Source of the DNA: Bordetella parapertussis | GTDB lineage: Bacteria > Pseudomonadota > Gammaproteobacteria > Burkholderiales > Burkholderiaceae_A | Assembly: GCA_945877235.1 (NCBI GenBank) | Contig: CAMCRF010000006.1 | Location: forward strand, 46,645 to 110,644 | Direction: 5' to 3' | Length of the DNA stretch: 64,000 nt | In this document: positions 23,514 through 32,833 of the stretch, piece by piece | How the letters are laid out: each line of letters starts with the position of its first letter | Numbering within the stretch: the stretch's first letter is position 1 | The notes under the pieces: model-generated | Seen by the model: only the letters and a program-made list of their open reading frames with translations | What the model was told of the DNA's origin: nothing | Databases searched by the model: none | Translations under genes and position numbers: made by a program

Positions 23514-24550
23514 AAGTTGGCATCAATGGAATGGGCCGCATCGGCCGGCTCGCATTTCGCGCTGCATTTGGCGCAGCCCATCGGGGCAAGGACGATCCTC
23601 AAAGACTCAACCGCTGCGAGGTGGTGCATGTTAACGAGATCAAGGGGGGCATTGCCGCCACTGCCCACCTGCTCGAGTTTGACTCTGTGCAGGGCCGCTG
23701 GGATGAGACGCTCGGCGTGGAGGGTGATTGCATTCGGGTGGGTGAGCGCACAGTCGGTTTCAGTGAGCATGCCTCGCCTGCAGACATTCCATGGGGGGAT
23801 ATGGGTGTAGACCTTGTGCTCGAGTGCACAGGCAAATTCTTGACACCAGAGATTCTCGAGGGACACATCAAGCGCGGAGCCAAGCGGGTGATGGTGGCAG
23901 CACCTGTGAAGACAGGCAATGTACTCAACATGGTCTACGGCATAAATCACCATCTCTACGACCCAGAGCAGCATCGCATTGTTACTGCTGCCTCATGCAC
24001 CACCAACTGCCTAGCGCCCGTTGTGAAGGTCGTCCACGAGGGCATTGGCATTCGACACGGTCAGATCACGACCATCCACGATCCCACCAACACGAACCTC
24101 GTCGTCGATGCCCCACACAAGGACCTGCGTCGTGCGCGCAGTGCCATGTTGAGCCTTGCACCTACGACAACAGGCAGTGCAACAGCAATTGCGCTCATTT
24201 ACCCTGAACTCAAGGGCAAGCTCAATGGGCATGCCGTTCGCGCCCCCGTGCTGAATGCATCGTTAACCGATTGTGTGTTTGAACTCGCGCGCGAGACCTC
24301 TGTAGAAGAGGTGAATGCGCTCTTCGCACAGGCTGCGCAAGGCCCGCTTGCCGGTGTGCTGGGCTTTGAAACGCGGCCTCTCGTCAGTGCGGACTACGCG
24401 CGCGACACCCGCAGCTCCATTGTTGACGCGCTCTCAACCATGGTCACCGATGGAACCATGCTGAAGGTCTATGCCTGGTACGACAACGAAATGGGGTACT
24501 CCTGCCGAATGATCGACCTGGCAAACCACATGCAGCAGGTGGGCCTGTAA
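23510..24550 (+). CDS. gapdh: Arsenate-detoxifying glyceraldehyde-3-phosphate dehydrogenase
   Basis: A 346-residue GAPDH: NAD-binding [14 protein letters not shown] at the N-terminus and catalytic C163 in [12 protein letters not shown]. It lies between arsH and arsJ with 4-base and 1-base overlaps. In Pseudomonas this ars-linked enzyme uses arsenate in place of phosphate to make 1-arseno-3-phosphoglycerate, which ArsJ exports. The context therefore assigns it to arsenate resistance and not to glycolysis. Expression would follow ArsR. Confidence 0.92.
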   Translation: MKVGINGMGRIGRLAFRAAFGAAHRGKDDPQRLNRCEVVHVNEIKGGIAATAHLLEFDSVQGRWDETLGVEGDCIRVGERTVGFSEHASPADIPWGDMGVDLVLECTGKFLTPEILEGHIKRGAKRVMVAAPVKTGNVLNMVYGINHHLYDPEQHRIVTAASCTTNCLAPVVKVVHEGIGIRHGQITTIHDPTNTNLVVDAPHKDLRRARSAMLSLAPTTTGSATAIALIYPELKGKLNGHAVRAPVLNASLTDCVFELARETSVEEVNALFAQAAQGPLAGVLGFETRPLVSADYARDTRSSIVDALSTMVTDGTMLKVYAWYDNEMGYSCRMIDLANHMQQVGL

Positions 24551-25788
24551 TGTTTCGCAACTACGCCATCGTCACAGCCTCTTATTGGGGGTTCACCCTC
24601 ACCGATGGCGCCTTGCGCATGCTGGTGCTCTTGCACTTCTACCGGCTGGGCTATTCGCCCTTTACGCTGGCCTTTTTGTTCCTGTTGTACGAGTTTGCTG
24701 GCATTCTGGCGAACCTCATTGGCGGTTGGCTTGCAACCCGATTTGGCATTTCACGCATGCTGGCCGTGGGCCTGACAACCCAGATCGCTGGCTTTCTTAT
24801 GCTCTCCGCGCTCTCGCCTGAGTGGACTGCGGCGGCATCTGTCGCCTGGGTCGTGGTGGCACAGGGTATCTGTGGGGTGGCCAAGGACCTCACCAAGACC
24901 GCCAGCAAGTCGGCCATTAAGGTCACATCTTCGGGGGTGCCAGGCCAGCTCTTCAAGTGGGTTGCCTGGTTTACAGGCAGCAAGAACGCCATGAAGGGTG
25001 TGGGATTCTTTTTTGGTGGCCTGATGCTCGATGTCCTGGGTTTCCAAGAGTCCCTGTGGCTCATGGCATTTCTTTTGGCGCTGATCCTAATTGCAGTGGT
25101 GCTGTCGCTGCCGCCCATGATGGGTAAAAGCAAGGCATCAAAAACGGCGAAGGAACTCTTCGCCAAGAATACCGGCATCAATCTGCTCGCCGCGGCCCGC
25201 ATTGGGCTCTTTGGGGCCAGAGATGTCTGGTTCGTGGTGGGTGTGCCAGTCTTTCTCTACTCGGTGGGCTGGACTTTCACCATGGTGGGTACCTTCTTGG
25301 CACTCTGGACGATTGCTTATGGGCTTGTGCAGGCGGCTGCACCGAACCTCATCCGTCGAAGTGCAGATGGACTATCGGCCGAAGTTCCCGCAGCGCGGTT
25401 ATGGTCATTCTTGCTGGCGCTGGTTCCAACGATCCTCGTCGCGCTTGTGCTTATGGAGGTGCAGCATCTGGAGTGGGTCGTGGTGATTGGGCTTGCGATC
25501 TTTGGCGTTGCATTCGCCATCAATTCCTCGGTGCATTCGTACCTTGTGCTGGCTTATGCGGGATCAGAAAAGGCGGCCGAAGACGTGGGCTTTTACTACG
25601 CTGCGAATGCGACTGGACGGTTTATAGGCACGCTGCTCTCTGGCCTGCTCTACCAGTGGGGCGGCATTGCGTACGCGCTGGCTGGGTCTGCGCTGATGTT
25701 GTTGGCGTGCTGGCTGATTACGTTAAGGCTGCCGATTCGTCGGGAAATTAGTCGGGACGCCAGCCCGGCAGCCTCAGATCAAATTTAA
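24550..25788 (+). CDS. arsJ: ArsJ organoarsenical (1-arseno-3-phosphoglycerate) efflux carrier
   Basis: A 412-residue major-facilitator protein of about 12 helices beginning [20 protein letters not shown], an ArsJ-like N-terminus. Its ATG shares one base with the stop of the GAPDH gene, the defining pair for this pathway. It would export 1-arseno-3-phosphoglycerate, which decays to arsenate outside. It is the last gene of the arsenic operon and ends six bases before the convergent htpX, with no clear terminator. Confidence 0.93.
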   Translation: MFRNYAIVTASYWGFTLTDGALRMLVLLHFYRLGYSPFTLAFLFLLYEFAGILANLIGGWLATRFGISRMLAVGLTTQIAGFLMLSALSPEWTAAASVAWVVVAQGICGVAKDLTKTASKSAIKVTSSGVPGQLFKWVAWFTGSKNAMKGVGFFFGGLMLDVLGFQESLWLMAFLLALILIAVVLSLPPMMGKSKASKTAKELFAKNTGINLLAAARIGLFGARDVWFVVGVPVFLYSVGWTFTMVGTFLALWTIAYGLVQAAAPNLIRRSADGLSAEVPAARLWSFLLALVPTILVALVLMEVQHLEWVVVIGLAIFGVAFAINSSVHSYLVLAYAGSEKAAEDVGFYYAANATGRFIGTLLSGLLYQWGGIAYALAGSALMLLACWLITLRLPIRREISRDASPAASDQI

Positions 25789-25794
25789 ATGCGC

Positions 25795-26679
25795 TTACGC
25801 CGCGTCCTTCAGGGCTTGGATGCGCTCGTCGAGTGGAGGATGGCTCATGAAGAGACGCTTGAGGCCATGCCCCATGCCCCCACTGATGCCAAAGGCCTCG
25901 AGTTGTTCGGGAAGGTGAGGTTGCTTGATCGACTGCTGGAGCCGCTCGAGCGCCGCGATCATCTTGCGCCGATCTGACAGGTAGGCCCCGCCCGCATCGG
26001 CTCGATACTCACGCATGCGGCTAAACCACATGACGATGGCGCTGGCAAGAATGCCCAACACGATCTGAGCAATGATGGCGGTAACCCAGTAGGCAGGACC
26101 GTGCCCGCTCTCGGTCTTGAACACCACGCGGTCGATGAAATGCCCCAACACACGGGATAGGAAAAATACGAAGGTGTTGACCACCCCTTGGATGAGGGCG
26201 AGCGTGATCATGTCACCGTTGGCGACGTGGCTTACCTCATGGGCGAGCACAGCTTCAATTTCGTCGCGTGTCATGCCCCGCAGTAGCCCCGTGCTCACGG
26301 CCACGAGCGCGTCGTTTCTGAACATGCCGGTGGCAAAAGCGTTCAGGTCGGGAGATTCATAAATGGCCACTTCCGGCATGCCAATGCCAGCCTTCTCCGC
26401 TTGGCGGGCTACAGTCTCGACCAGCCAGCGCTCAAGTTCTGTGCGAGGCTGAGTAATGACCTGAGCGCCCGTGGACTGCTTTGCCATGAACTTGGACATG
26501 GCCAGCGAGATGATGGAGCCGGTCATGCCGACAACGGCAGAGAGCACCAGCAATGCGCCAAGGTCGAGGCCAACCCCAGCGGAGTCGAGCACATTGCCCA
26601 GGCCAAAGACGGAAATAATGATGGACAACACCACCATGACGGCGATGTTGGTCAAGAGGAAGAGGAATATGCGTTTCAT
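25795..26679 (-). CDS. htpX: Membrane metalloprotease HtpX
   Basis: A 294-residue M48 zinc protease. Two N-terminal helices (about 5-25 and 40-62), the zinc motif HEVSH at 147-151, two more helices at about 160-175 and 195-220, then the third zinc ligand glutamate in the [10 protein letters not shown] motif. HtpX degrades damaged inner-membrane proteins alongside FtsH. Length is normal for beta-proteobacteria. It stands alone, with the MFS gene upstream on the same strand 33 bases away. Confidence 0.95.
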   Translation of the reverse strand: MKRIFLFLLTNIAVMVVLSIIISVFGLGNVLDSAGVGLDLGALLVLSAVVGMTGSIISLAMSKFMAKQSTGAQVITQPRTELERWLVETVARQAEKAGIGMPEVAIYESPDLNAFATGMFRNDALVAVSTGLLRGMTRDEIEAVLAHEVSHVANGDMITLALIQGVVNTFVFFLSRVLGHFIDRVVFKTESGHGPAYWVTAIIAQIVLGILASAIVMWFSRMREYRADAGGAYLSDRRKMIAALERLQQSIKQPHLPEQLEAFGISGGMGHGLKRLFMSHPPLDERIQALKDAA

Positions 26680-26712
26680 AGGTCGTTTGGACGGATGAGC
26701 GAGTGAAAAGTT

Positions 26713-27867
26713 TCAGGGTTTTCGGATCAACAGCATGAGCAAAAGCGACACAAGCGCCAGGCCGAGCGTGAGGAGAATGGCCCTTTGATCCCAGTGCGTC
26801 AAGATCAGTCCGAAAAGCCAAGGAGCAAGCGCCATGCTGAGGCGGGCAGGCATCATGATCCAGCCCTGTCGGGCTCCATATCCGACAGAGCCGAAGAGGG
26901 CCAAAGGCAGGGCGCCTTTAATAATCGTCATGATCCCATTGCCAGCGCCATGGAGTATTGCGAAAACAGGCGCCCAGGCCGGCCCAAGCAGCAAGAATAA
27001 GGCTGCGCCAATGGGGTGAGCGGCCAACGCAAGCCTCGCCGAGACGATCGGGTGGGTCTTTCGCAAAAAACCATACTCCAAGATGCGCGCCCCAACCTGA
27101 GCGGGTCCAATCAGCGCACCAAGCGCAACAGCGGTTGTGAGTCCCACGCCGAGGGACTCCAGAAGCCTGGGCCAGTGCGCTGCGAGTGCAGTACTCATGA
27201 ATGCGGTTATGGCGAACACAGCCGACACCGCAATCACCTGGTGAGCGGGCGGCGAGGTGTTGGCCTCGTGGGTGGATCGCAGCGTTTGATCATCGCCTTT
27301 TGACTCAGCCACGTGTGCCCAAGAGAGCCACGCATTAAGTGGTAAACCAAGTGTCAGGTGTAAGAGCGCCCAAACGTAGCAGGCCTCTCTCCAGCCCCAA
27401 CCGCTTTCGATCCAGGCGCTGATAGGCCAGCCCACGGTTGATGCAAAACCTGCGATGAGCGTAACCCCCGTGATGGCGGGCCGTGCATTTTGGCCGTACA
27501 AACGCACCAGTGAAGAAAACGCTGTTTCGTAGAGCCCACAGCCCATCGCAATGCCAATGATTACCCATGCACCCCAGAGTGCGATTGCTGTCTGGGCGTA
27601 TCCCAGGGAGAAGAGCCCGAGTGCAAAGAGCAGGCTCGAGAGCGGGAGCACCCGGTGCCCCCCCCAACGGTCGACTGCACGCCCAAAAAAAGGACCCAGG
27701 AAGGCCGAGATCCCGAGCGACACAGAAAACGCAAGAAAAACAGTTGAGTACTCTACGGAGAGGCTGGCGGACATCGGGCCAGCCAGCACAGCGGGCAGGT
27801 AGTAGCTTGAGGCCCAGGCAAGCGTCTGCGTGAGTCCGAGGCTGAGAACGGTTTGTGGGGTGCTCAC
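26713..27867 (-). CDS. Major facilitator superfamily transporter
   Basis: A 12-helix MFS carrier of 384 residues if started at GTG 27867 (STPQTVLSLGLTQTLAW). The motif between helices 2 and 3 reads GRAVDRWGGHRVLP. An in-frame ATG at 27912 would overlap the divergent DUF3445 gene, so the shorter start is preferred, although no strong ribosome site is present. Substrate is unknown. The 20-base gap to the divergent gene means the two share a promoter region and may be functionally linked. Confidence 0.8.
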   Translation of the reverse strand: MSTPQTVLSLGLTQTLAWASSYYLPAVLAGPMSASLSVEYSTVFLAFSVSLGISAFLGPFFGRAVDRWGGHRVLPLSSLLFALGLFSLGYAQTAIALWGAWVIIGIAMGCGLYETAFSSLVRLYGQNARPAITGVTLIAGFASTVGWPISAWIESGWGWREACYVWALLHLTLGLPLNAWLSWAHVAESKGDDQTLRSTHEANTSPPAHQVIAVSAVFAITAFMSTALAAHWPRLLESLGVGLTTAVALGALIGPAQVGARILEYGFLRKTHPIVSARLALAAHPIGAALFLLLGPAWAPVFAILHGAGNGIMTIIKGALPLALFGSVGYGARQGWIMMPARLSMALAPWLFGLILTHWDQRAILLTLGLALVSLLLMLLIRKP

Positions 27868-27886
27868 GGCCTGCTCATAATAGTGG

Positions 27887-28819
27887 ATGTCTGTTTCAGT
27901 CTCGAACCGCATGCAGCTGCCGCATCCTCTCCCCGGCCCAGGGCGCGCGTATCGGCTCGGAGTGACGCCCCCGATTGGGCCCAACATAGAAGTACCTCAC
28001 CGTATCCGCCCCGATCTGCTCAAGCTTGGGGATGCCCCAATCCTTCTCGAAGACAGCGAGTGGTCAGAGTGGGTTGAGGAAAAGCGCGCGCGCCTGGAGC
28101 GGAATGTTTTGGTCTCGATTCAGCCCGATCTAGAGCCCTCGGCAGTTGCACAATTGGCGGCGTCTGTCCGGCAGTATTTTCAGCGTGTCTTACCGGACGG
28201 GCCGATCGATACCAATGGACGGTTCCCATGGCTGGGGGGATTTGAAGCCCCGGACGAGATCACCTTTTTCAATGCGCTGAGCCTCAGTCTGCAAGAAGAT
28301 TTTGCGGTCATGCTCACCAGACCTGATCAAGGGCTTGAGTCGGTCATTCTGTCGGTCTCGTTTCCGAGCGGATGGGTTCCAGGGGAGCGGCTTGGCCAGT
28401 CCATGACGGAGCTGCACCAGCCCGTAGCAGACAATGAGTCGCTCCAAATGGCCATGCCCGCCATCTCTCAGGCTATGACGGAGAAGGGGCCGTTTGTGCG
28501 AACGGTCTGGACACTCGCGGGTAGCGCCTCTCGAGCGAGGCCACCGGGTACAGACGACACGGCTTCGCTCACACGCGCGGATCAGCTTTGGTTTCGCCAC
28601 GAGCGTCAGGTCACGTTGCCGCTTGGTCATGGCGCATGTCTATTTCTGATTCGGGTCATGCTTGCGCCCTATCGCTCGGTGATTCGTGAGGCTAAGGACT
28701 ACGCCCGGCTCTCAGCGGCACTGGACTCCATGAGCGATGCGGTAGTGGCCTACAAGAACCTGGCGCACGCCAGGGCGTTGGTGCGCGACTCAGGCGCTGA
28801 CTTCAAGGCAGCGCAGTAG
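27887..28819 (+). CDS. DUF3445 haem-dependent oxidative N-demethylase-like protein
   Basis: A 310-residue soluble protein. The region LSLSLQEDFAVMLTR, then SVSFPSGWVPGERLGQ and TELHQPVADN, then LWFRHERQVTLPL matches the DUF3445 family, whose studied members are haem enzymes that oxidatively N-demethylate small amines such as dimethylamine. The accessory ferredoxin/flavin subunits known from some such systems are not adjacent. It is divergent from an MFS carrier that could import its substrate. The 3' end overlaps the glutathione peroxidase gene by 30 bases, tail to tail. Confidence 0.75.
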   Translation: MSVSVSNRMQLPHPLPGPGRAYRLGVTPPIGPNIEVPHRIRPDLLKLGDAPILLEDSEWSEWVEEKRARLERNVLVSIQPDLEPSAVAQLAASVRQYFQRVLPDGPIDTNGRFPWLGGFEAPDEITFFNALSLSLQEDFAVMLTRPDQGLESVILSVSFPSGWVPGERLGQSMTELHQPVADNESLQMAMPAISQAMTEKGPFVRTVWTLAGSASRARPPGTDDTASLTRADQLWFRHERQVTLPLGHGACLFLIRVMLAPYRSVIREAKDYARLSAALDSMSDAVVAYKNLAHARALVRDSGADFKAAQ

Positions 28820-29278
28820 CGCGGGTTCGATCTTGTTTCGTCCGTCCGCAGAGCCAAATCGGGCGTTGACCGCGCCACTTCGATCTACTAAAAACTTGGT
28901 GAAGTTCCATTTGATGGATTCAGTGCCCAATACGCCGGGGGCCGCCTGTTTTAAGAACTGGAAGAGCGGGTGCGTGTTCGCGCCGTTCACTTCACATTTC
29001 TCAAACAGGGGAAAGGTGACATCGAACCTTTGGCTGCAGAAGGTTGCGATTTCTTGAGGGCTGCCAGGTTCTTGCCCACCAAATTGATTGCAGGGGAACC
29101 CCATAACGACTAGGCCTTGAGACTGATGGGCCCGGTAGAGCGCCTCGAGATCTTTGTATTGCGGCGTAAATCCGCAGGCACTGGCCACATTCACAATGAG
29201 CAAGACCTTGCCGTCGAAGTCCGCCAGGTTGCACGGGCTGCCATCGAGTCGGTTTAGAGACATTTGAGGAAGAGACAT
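28790..29278 (-). CDS. Glutathione peroxidase (cysteine type)
   Basis: A 162-residue peroxidase with peroxidatic C35 in NVASACGFTPQ, glutamine in FPCNQFGGQEPG and tryptophan in KWNFTKFLV, completing the catalytic triad. Cysteine replaces selenocysteine, so thioredoxin may be the real reductant, as in many bacterial homologues. It lies 12 bases before the NADH dehydrogenase gene on the same strand, which is upstream of it, and overlaps the DUF3445 gene by 30 bases. It removes organic hydroperoxides and H2O2. Confidence 0.93.
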   Translation of the reverse strand: MSLPQMSLNRLDGSPCNLADFDGKVLLIVNVASACGFTPQYKDLEALYRAHQSQGLVVMGFPCNQFGGQEPGSPQEIATFCSQRFDVTFPLFEKCEVNGANTHPLFQFLKQAAPGVLGTESIKWNFTKFLVDRSGAVNARFGSADGRNKIEPALLRCLEVSA

Positions 29279-29290
29279 GACGATCCTAGG

Positions 29291-30616
29291 CTAGTGGAGC
29301 TTTACGGTGGGATTGGTCTGTTTGGTGATCATTCGCGCAAGCGTAAACAGTGTGGTCTTGATTGCTCCATGAATCGCGAGCTCATGCAGCTTGTATAACG
29401 ACATGTACATCAGCTTGGCGAAATACCCCTCAACCATGAGGTTCTTGCCAATGATGCCACCCATCATGTTTCCAACCGTGCTGAATTTTCCGAGTGAGAC
29501 CAAGGAGCCAAAATCGCGATAGCGGTATGGCTTTAAGGGCTGGTTCCGGAGTCTGCGCTTGATTTGGCTGAGCATATGAGACGCCTGCTGATGCGCAGCC
29601 TGCGCCCGCGGTGGCACAATGCCGGCGCGCCCGCCGTCCTCATCGGGGCATGGGCAGGCCGCGCAGTCACCCAAGGCGAAGATGTCTGGGTCGCGAGTGG
29701 TCTCAAGCGTGTCGCGCACGACCAATTGATTGATGTGATTGGTCTCCAGACCGCCGAAGTTTTTCAGAAAATCTGGGGCCTTCACGCCGGCAGCCCAGAC
29801 CACCAATTCCGATTCAATCTCACGCCCGTCCGCCAGACAAATCTTGGTGGGCATCACCTCCATGACCCGAGCACCCGTAATGACCTGCACGCCGAGCCGC
29901 GAGAGGAGTGCCTCTGAAGCATGTGAGAGTCTGGGGTTGAGCGCAGGCAGGATGCGGTCTGCAGCCTCAATCAGACTAACCTTTAAGTCCTTGTCTGCAT
30001 CAATACGGTCTAGCCCAAAGGCAACGACCTCACGGGTGGTCCGGTGCAACTCGGCAGCAAGCTCGACGCCCGTTGCGCCCGCCCCAATGATGACTGCGTG
30101 GAGTTGCCGATCGTGGATTGCTCCTGATTGGCTGTGGGCGCGGATACAGGCGTTCACCATCTTCGAGTGAAACGCCTTTGCATCGTGTTGGGTCTCGAGG
30201 CGAAGGGCGTGCTCTCTGACGCCTGGCGTACCGAAGTCATTGCTAAGGCTTCCAATGCAGATGACTAGCGTGTCGTAGGCAATCTTCTGCGGCGGCGTAA
30301 CGGGTTGGGCGGCATCGTCGAGGTATGGGCCCAATTCGATTGTTTTGTTCTCGCGATCAAGGCCCTGAAGTTCCCCGATCCGAAACGTAAAGTGGTGCCA
30401 GTGCGCTTGGGCCATGTAATCCACCGCGTGGTCGCCCAAGTCCATGCTTCCCGAGGCAATTTCATGAAGCTTCGGCTTCCAGATGTGGGTGCGGTTTTTG
30501 TCAACGAGCGTGACATGGACTCGGTTCCCCCGGCCGTAACGGTCGCCGAGTCGAGTGGCCAGTTCTAGACCGCCGGCACCGCCGCCGACTATGACAATTT
30601 TGTGCAGTGTGCTCAT
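29291..30616 (-). CDS. ndh: Type II NADH:quinone oxidoreductase
   Basis: A 441-residue FAD enzyme with two Rossmann folds: GGGAGGLELATRLG near residue 11 (FAD) and IIGAGATGVELAAEL near 175 (NADH). The later FALGDCAACP motif and a C-terminal amphipathic/hydrophobic region for membrane attachment (LVEGYFAKLMYMSLYKLHE) match Ndh. It passes electrons from NADH to quinone without proton pumping. The downstream glutathione peroxidase gene may share its transcript. Confidence 0.93.
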   Translation of the reverse strand: MSTLHKIVIVGGGAGGLELATRLGDRYGRGNRVHVTLVDKNRTHIWKPKLHEIASGSMDLGDHAVDYMAQAHWHHFTFRIGELQGLDRENKTIELGPYLDDAAQPVTPPQKIAYDTLVICIGSLSNDFGTPGVREHALRLETQHDAKAFHSKMVNACIRAHSQSGAIHDRQLHAVIIGAGATGVELAAELHRTTREVVAFGLDRIDADKDLKVSLIEAADRILPALNPRLSHASEALLSRLGVQVITGARVMEVMPTKICLADGREIESELVVWAAGVKAPDFLKNFGGLETNHINQLVVRDTLETTRDPDIFALGDCAACPCPDEDGGRAGIVPPRAQAAHQQASHMLSQIKRRLRNQPLKPYRYRDFGSLVSLGKFSTVGNMMGGIIGKNLMVEGYFAKLMYMSLYKLHELAIHGAIKTTLFTLARMITKQTNPTVKLH

Positions 30617-30673
30617 CTTTCAGCCTTAGGCAGGGTGGCCGTGTTGTTGCGGTGCACATAGCATAATCCAACC

Positions 30674-31873
30674 ATGAACACCGTTGAGCTCTTCTTAATT
30701 GCCATGATCCTGATATTTAGCCTGCCCTGGCTAATCTGGCGTCTTGGTCGCACGGATTACTTTGCGCCGCTTGTTGTGGTTCAGATTGTTGCGGGCATTG
30801 TCCTTGGCCCGGGTTTACTGGGGCGTGCTTTTCCTGACTACTACCAGTTCGTATTTACGCCGGCTGTGGTGCAGTCCCTCAACGGCATCGCATGGTGGGC
30901 CGTGATGCTTTTCGTATTTATCGCGGGAATGGAGCTCGACCTTCGCAAGGCGTGGATCCACAGGCGAGAGAGCGCGATTACCGCCAGTTGTGCGCTGGTT
31001 ACTCCACTGATTCTCGGAAGTGCAGCAGCTCTGTTGTTGACGACCTACCCCGGATGGATCGGGCTCCACGCGGAGCCCTGGCAGTTTGTACTGGGCGTCG
31101 GGATGGCTTGTTCAGTTACGGCGCTGCCCATTTTGATACTGCTCATGGAGAAGCTCGAGGTGCTTCGTCAGCCTCTGGGCCAACGAATTTTGCGCTACGC
31201 CAGTCTGGACGACCTAGCGGTGTGGGGGCTGCTTGCTCTCGTTCTCATGGATTGGCAGCGTATGGGGCGACAGGCTATCTTCATTCTTGGTTTCGCGGTT
31301 TCGGCCTGGCTTTTTCGGCGTCTCATGCACAGGCTTGACGAGCGAGACCGCTACCCGGTCGCGCTGATATGGCTCGCTCTCGTTGCTTTTGGAGCGGATT
31401 GGTCTGGCCTTCACTTCATGGTGGGCGCTTTTCTTGCGGGCGTGGTCATGGAGTCCGAATGGTTCAACCAAGAGCGGCTGGACCTTTTCCGTCACCATGT
31501 GCTTTTGGCGCTCATGCCTGTCTTCTTCCTCTCGACCGGATTGCGCACGAACTGGGAGCTCGGCGGTTACGCGGTGTTTGTGGTGGCTGCGCTACTGCTC
31601 GTTGCTTCGGTGGCGGGAAAACTGCTGGGGGTGAGACTTGCAGCACTCTGGCTGGGGTGGCCAAAGGGTGAGGCAAGTATTGTGGGTTGGCTGCTGCAAA
31701 CCAAGGCACTCATCATGATCATCTTTGCGAATATCTTGCTGGACAAGCAGATCATCACCCCAGAGACCTTCACAGCCTTGCTGATCATGGCAGTGATGAG
31801 CACTATGCTGACGGTGCCTCGGGTTGCGCCTCGACTGCGAAGATCTGAGGCCGTCAATAGCCGAGCTGCTTGA
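30674..31873 (+). CDS. Cation:proton antiporter, Kef/NhaP-type (CPA2-like)
   Basis: A 399-residue membrane protein of about 12 helices. FVFIAGMELDL and FSLPWLIWRLGRTDYFAPL near the start match the sodium/hydrogen exchanger fold, and the FGADWSGLHFMVGAFLAGVVM segment holds the second conserved core. The cytoplasmic NAD-binding RCK domain of KefB/C is missing, so gating differs. Exchange of K+ or Na+ for H+ is expected. It overlaps the convergent reductase gene by 20 bases. Confidence 0.85.
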   Translation: MNTVELFLIAMILIFSLPWLIWRLGRTDYFAPLVVVQIVAGIVLGPGLLGRAFPDYYQFVFTPAVVQSLNGIAWWAVMLFVFIAGMELDLRKAWIHRRESAITASCALVTPLILGSAAALLLTTYPGWIGLHAEPWQFVLGVGMACSVTALPILILLMEKLEVLRQPLGQRILRYASLDDLAVWGLLALVLMDWQRMGRQAIFILGFAVSAWLFRRLMHRLDERDRYPVALIWLALVAFGADWSGLHFMVGAFLAGVVMESEWFNQERLDLFRHHVLLALMPVFFLSTGLRTNWELGGYAVFVVAALLLVASVAGKLLGVRLAALWLGWPKGEASIVGWLLQTKALIMIIFANILLDKQIITPETFTALLIMAVMSTMLTVPRVAPRLRRSEAVNSRAA

Positions 31874-32747
31874 GTGCAGCTCGGTAGTGGCCCTCGAGCG
31901 TTTCTTGGCCCCAGCTTGGCGTGGCCTCAGCGTCGTATGCCTGATTGTGCTGGTTCCAGACCAGCATCGATTCTGTAGCGTAGTAGTGTCCAATCCGCGC
32001 GTACTCCGCCTTCTCGGCGAGCCTCGGTGAAAGCCAGCTCACACGCTGCAGCAGCTTGGCAACCGTGAGCAACATACTGGCGGGAATGTGCTTAACCCGC
32101 ACAGGTCGATTCAAAATCTTGGAGAGCAACGCCGCCTGATCGAGCGGCGAAAGGGCGTCACCCGGTCCGCCAATGGGGAGAATCGCGTTGTGAGTTTCAG
32201 CGTTATTGAGTGTGTGAACCAGAAACGCGGCGAGATCTCGATCGGAGATGGGCTTGCAGCGGGTCAGGCTCCCGTCTCCAAAGACGAGGAAGGGCTTGCC
32301 ACGCGTAACTCGGCGGAGCTGGCCGCTCAGTGATTTAAAGAATGCCGTGGGCCGCACAATGGTCCAGCAGATTGACGCGTTCCGCAGCGCTGCTTCAAAG
32401 GCAAGTTTCGCGCGTTGGAACTCAAGCTTCGGGCGTTGGACGCAGATGGCGGAGAGCAGCACAAACTGACGCACGCCTGCGCCTTCGGCAGCCCTCAGAA
32501 GGCGGAGTTGTGCATCATGATCGACGCGCCAGGCGTCAGTGTGAGTGCCGGTTCTGGAGGCCATGCAAGAAATAATTGCTTCGACCTTGCTCTCACGAAG
32601 CGCCTCAGTCAGGGCACGTTCCTCCTCCAGATCCTTGCGCCCCAGGCACATGACGCGGTACCCAGCGCGCTCAAGAGCAAGGCGCGTGGCCGACCCAATG
32701 GTGCCGCTTGCGCCTGTGAGCGCGACAGTAGGAGGGAAGAGCGTCAT
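31854..32747 (-). CDS. bciA: Divinyl chlorophyllide 8-vinyl-reductase-like protein (BciA family)
   Basis: A 297-residue NAD(P)-binding protein starting VALTGASGTIGSATRLALER. Several stretches match BciA closely: SCMASRTGTHTDAW, FVLLSAICVQRPKLEFQRAK, IVRPTAFFKSLSGQ, FGDGSLTRCKPIS, ILPIGGPGDALSPLDQ and IGHYYATESMLV. BciA reduces the 8-vinyl group in (bacterio)chlorophyll synthesis. The start at 32747 has TAGGAGGG upstream; a longer frame to 32873 has none. No other photosynthesis gene is in the window. Either the host is an aerobic phototroph with bciA outside its main cluster, or this is a paralogue with another substrate. Confidence 0.82.
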   Translation of the reverse strand: MTLFPPTVALTGASGTIGSATRLALERAGYRVMCLGRKDLEEERALTEALRESKVEAIISCMASRTGTHTDAWRVDHDAQLRLLRAAEGAGVRQFVLLSAICVQRPKLEFQRAKLAFEAALRNASICWTIVRPTAFFKSLSGQLRRVTRGKPFLVFGDGSLTRCKPISDRDLAAFLVHTLNNAETHNAILPIGGPGDALSPLDQAALLSKILNRPVRVKHIPASMLLTVAKLLQRVSWLSPRLAEKAEYARIGHYYATESMLVWNQHNQAYDAEATPSWGQETLEGHYRAALKQLGY

Positions 32748-32833
32748 GGTTGTATTGTCTGCAGCTTTCTTTTCAAAGACCACTGCCGTATTCTTATATG
32801 CGTATAAATAAAAAATCATGGGAGAAAGACAAA

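Noticed and set aside
23510..24550. Glycolytic GAPDH
   Set aside because: Placed inside the ars operon directly before arsJ with overlapping codons, the arsenate-specific arrangement.
28790..29278. Selenocysteine-containing glutathione peroxidase
   Set aside because: The peroxidatic position is encoded as cysteine (C35) with no in-frame UGA.
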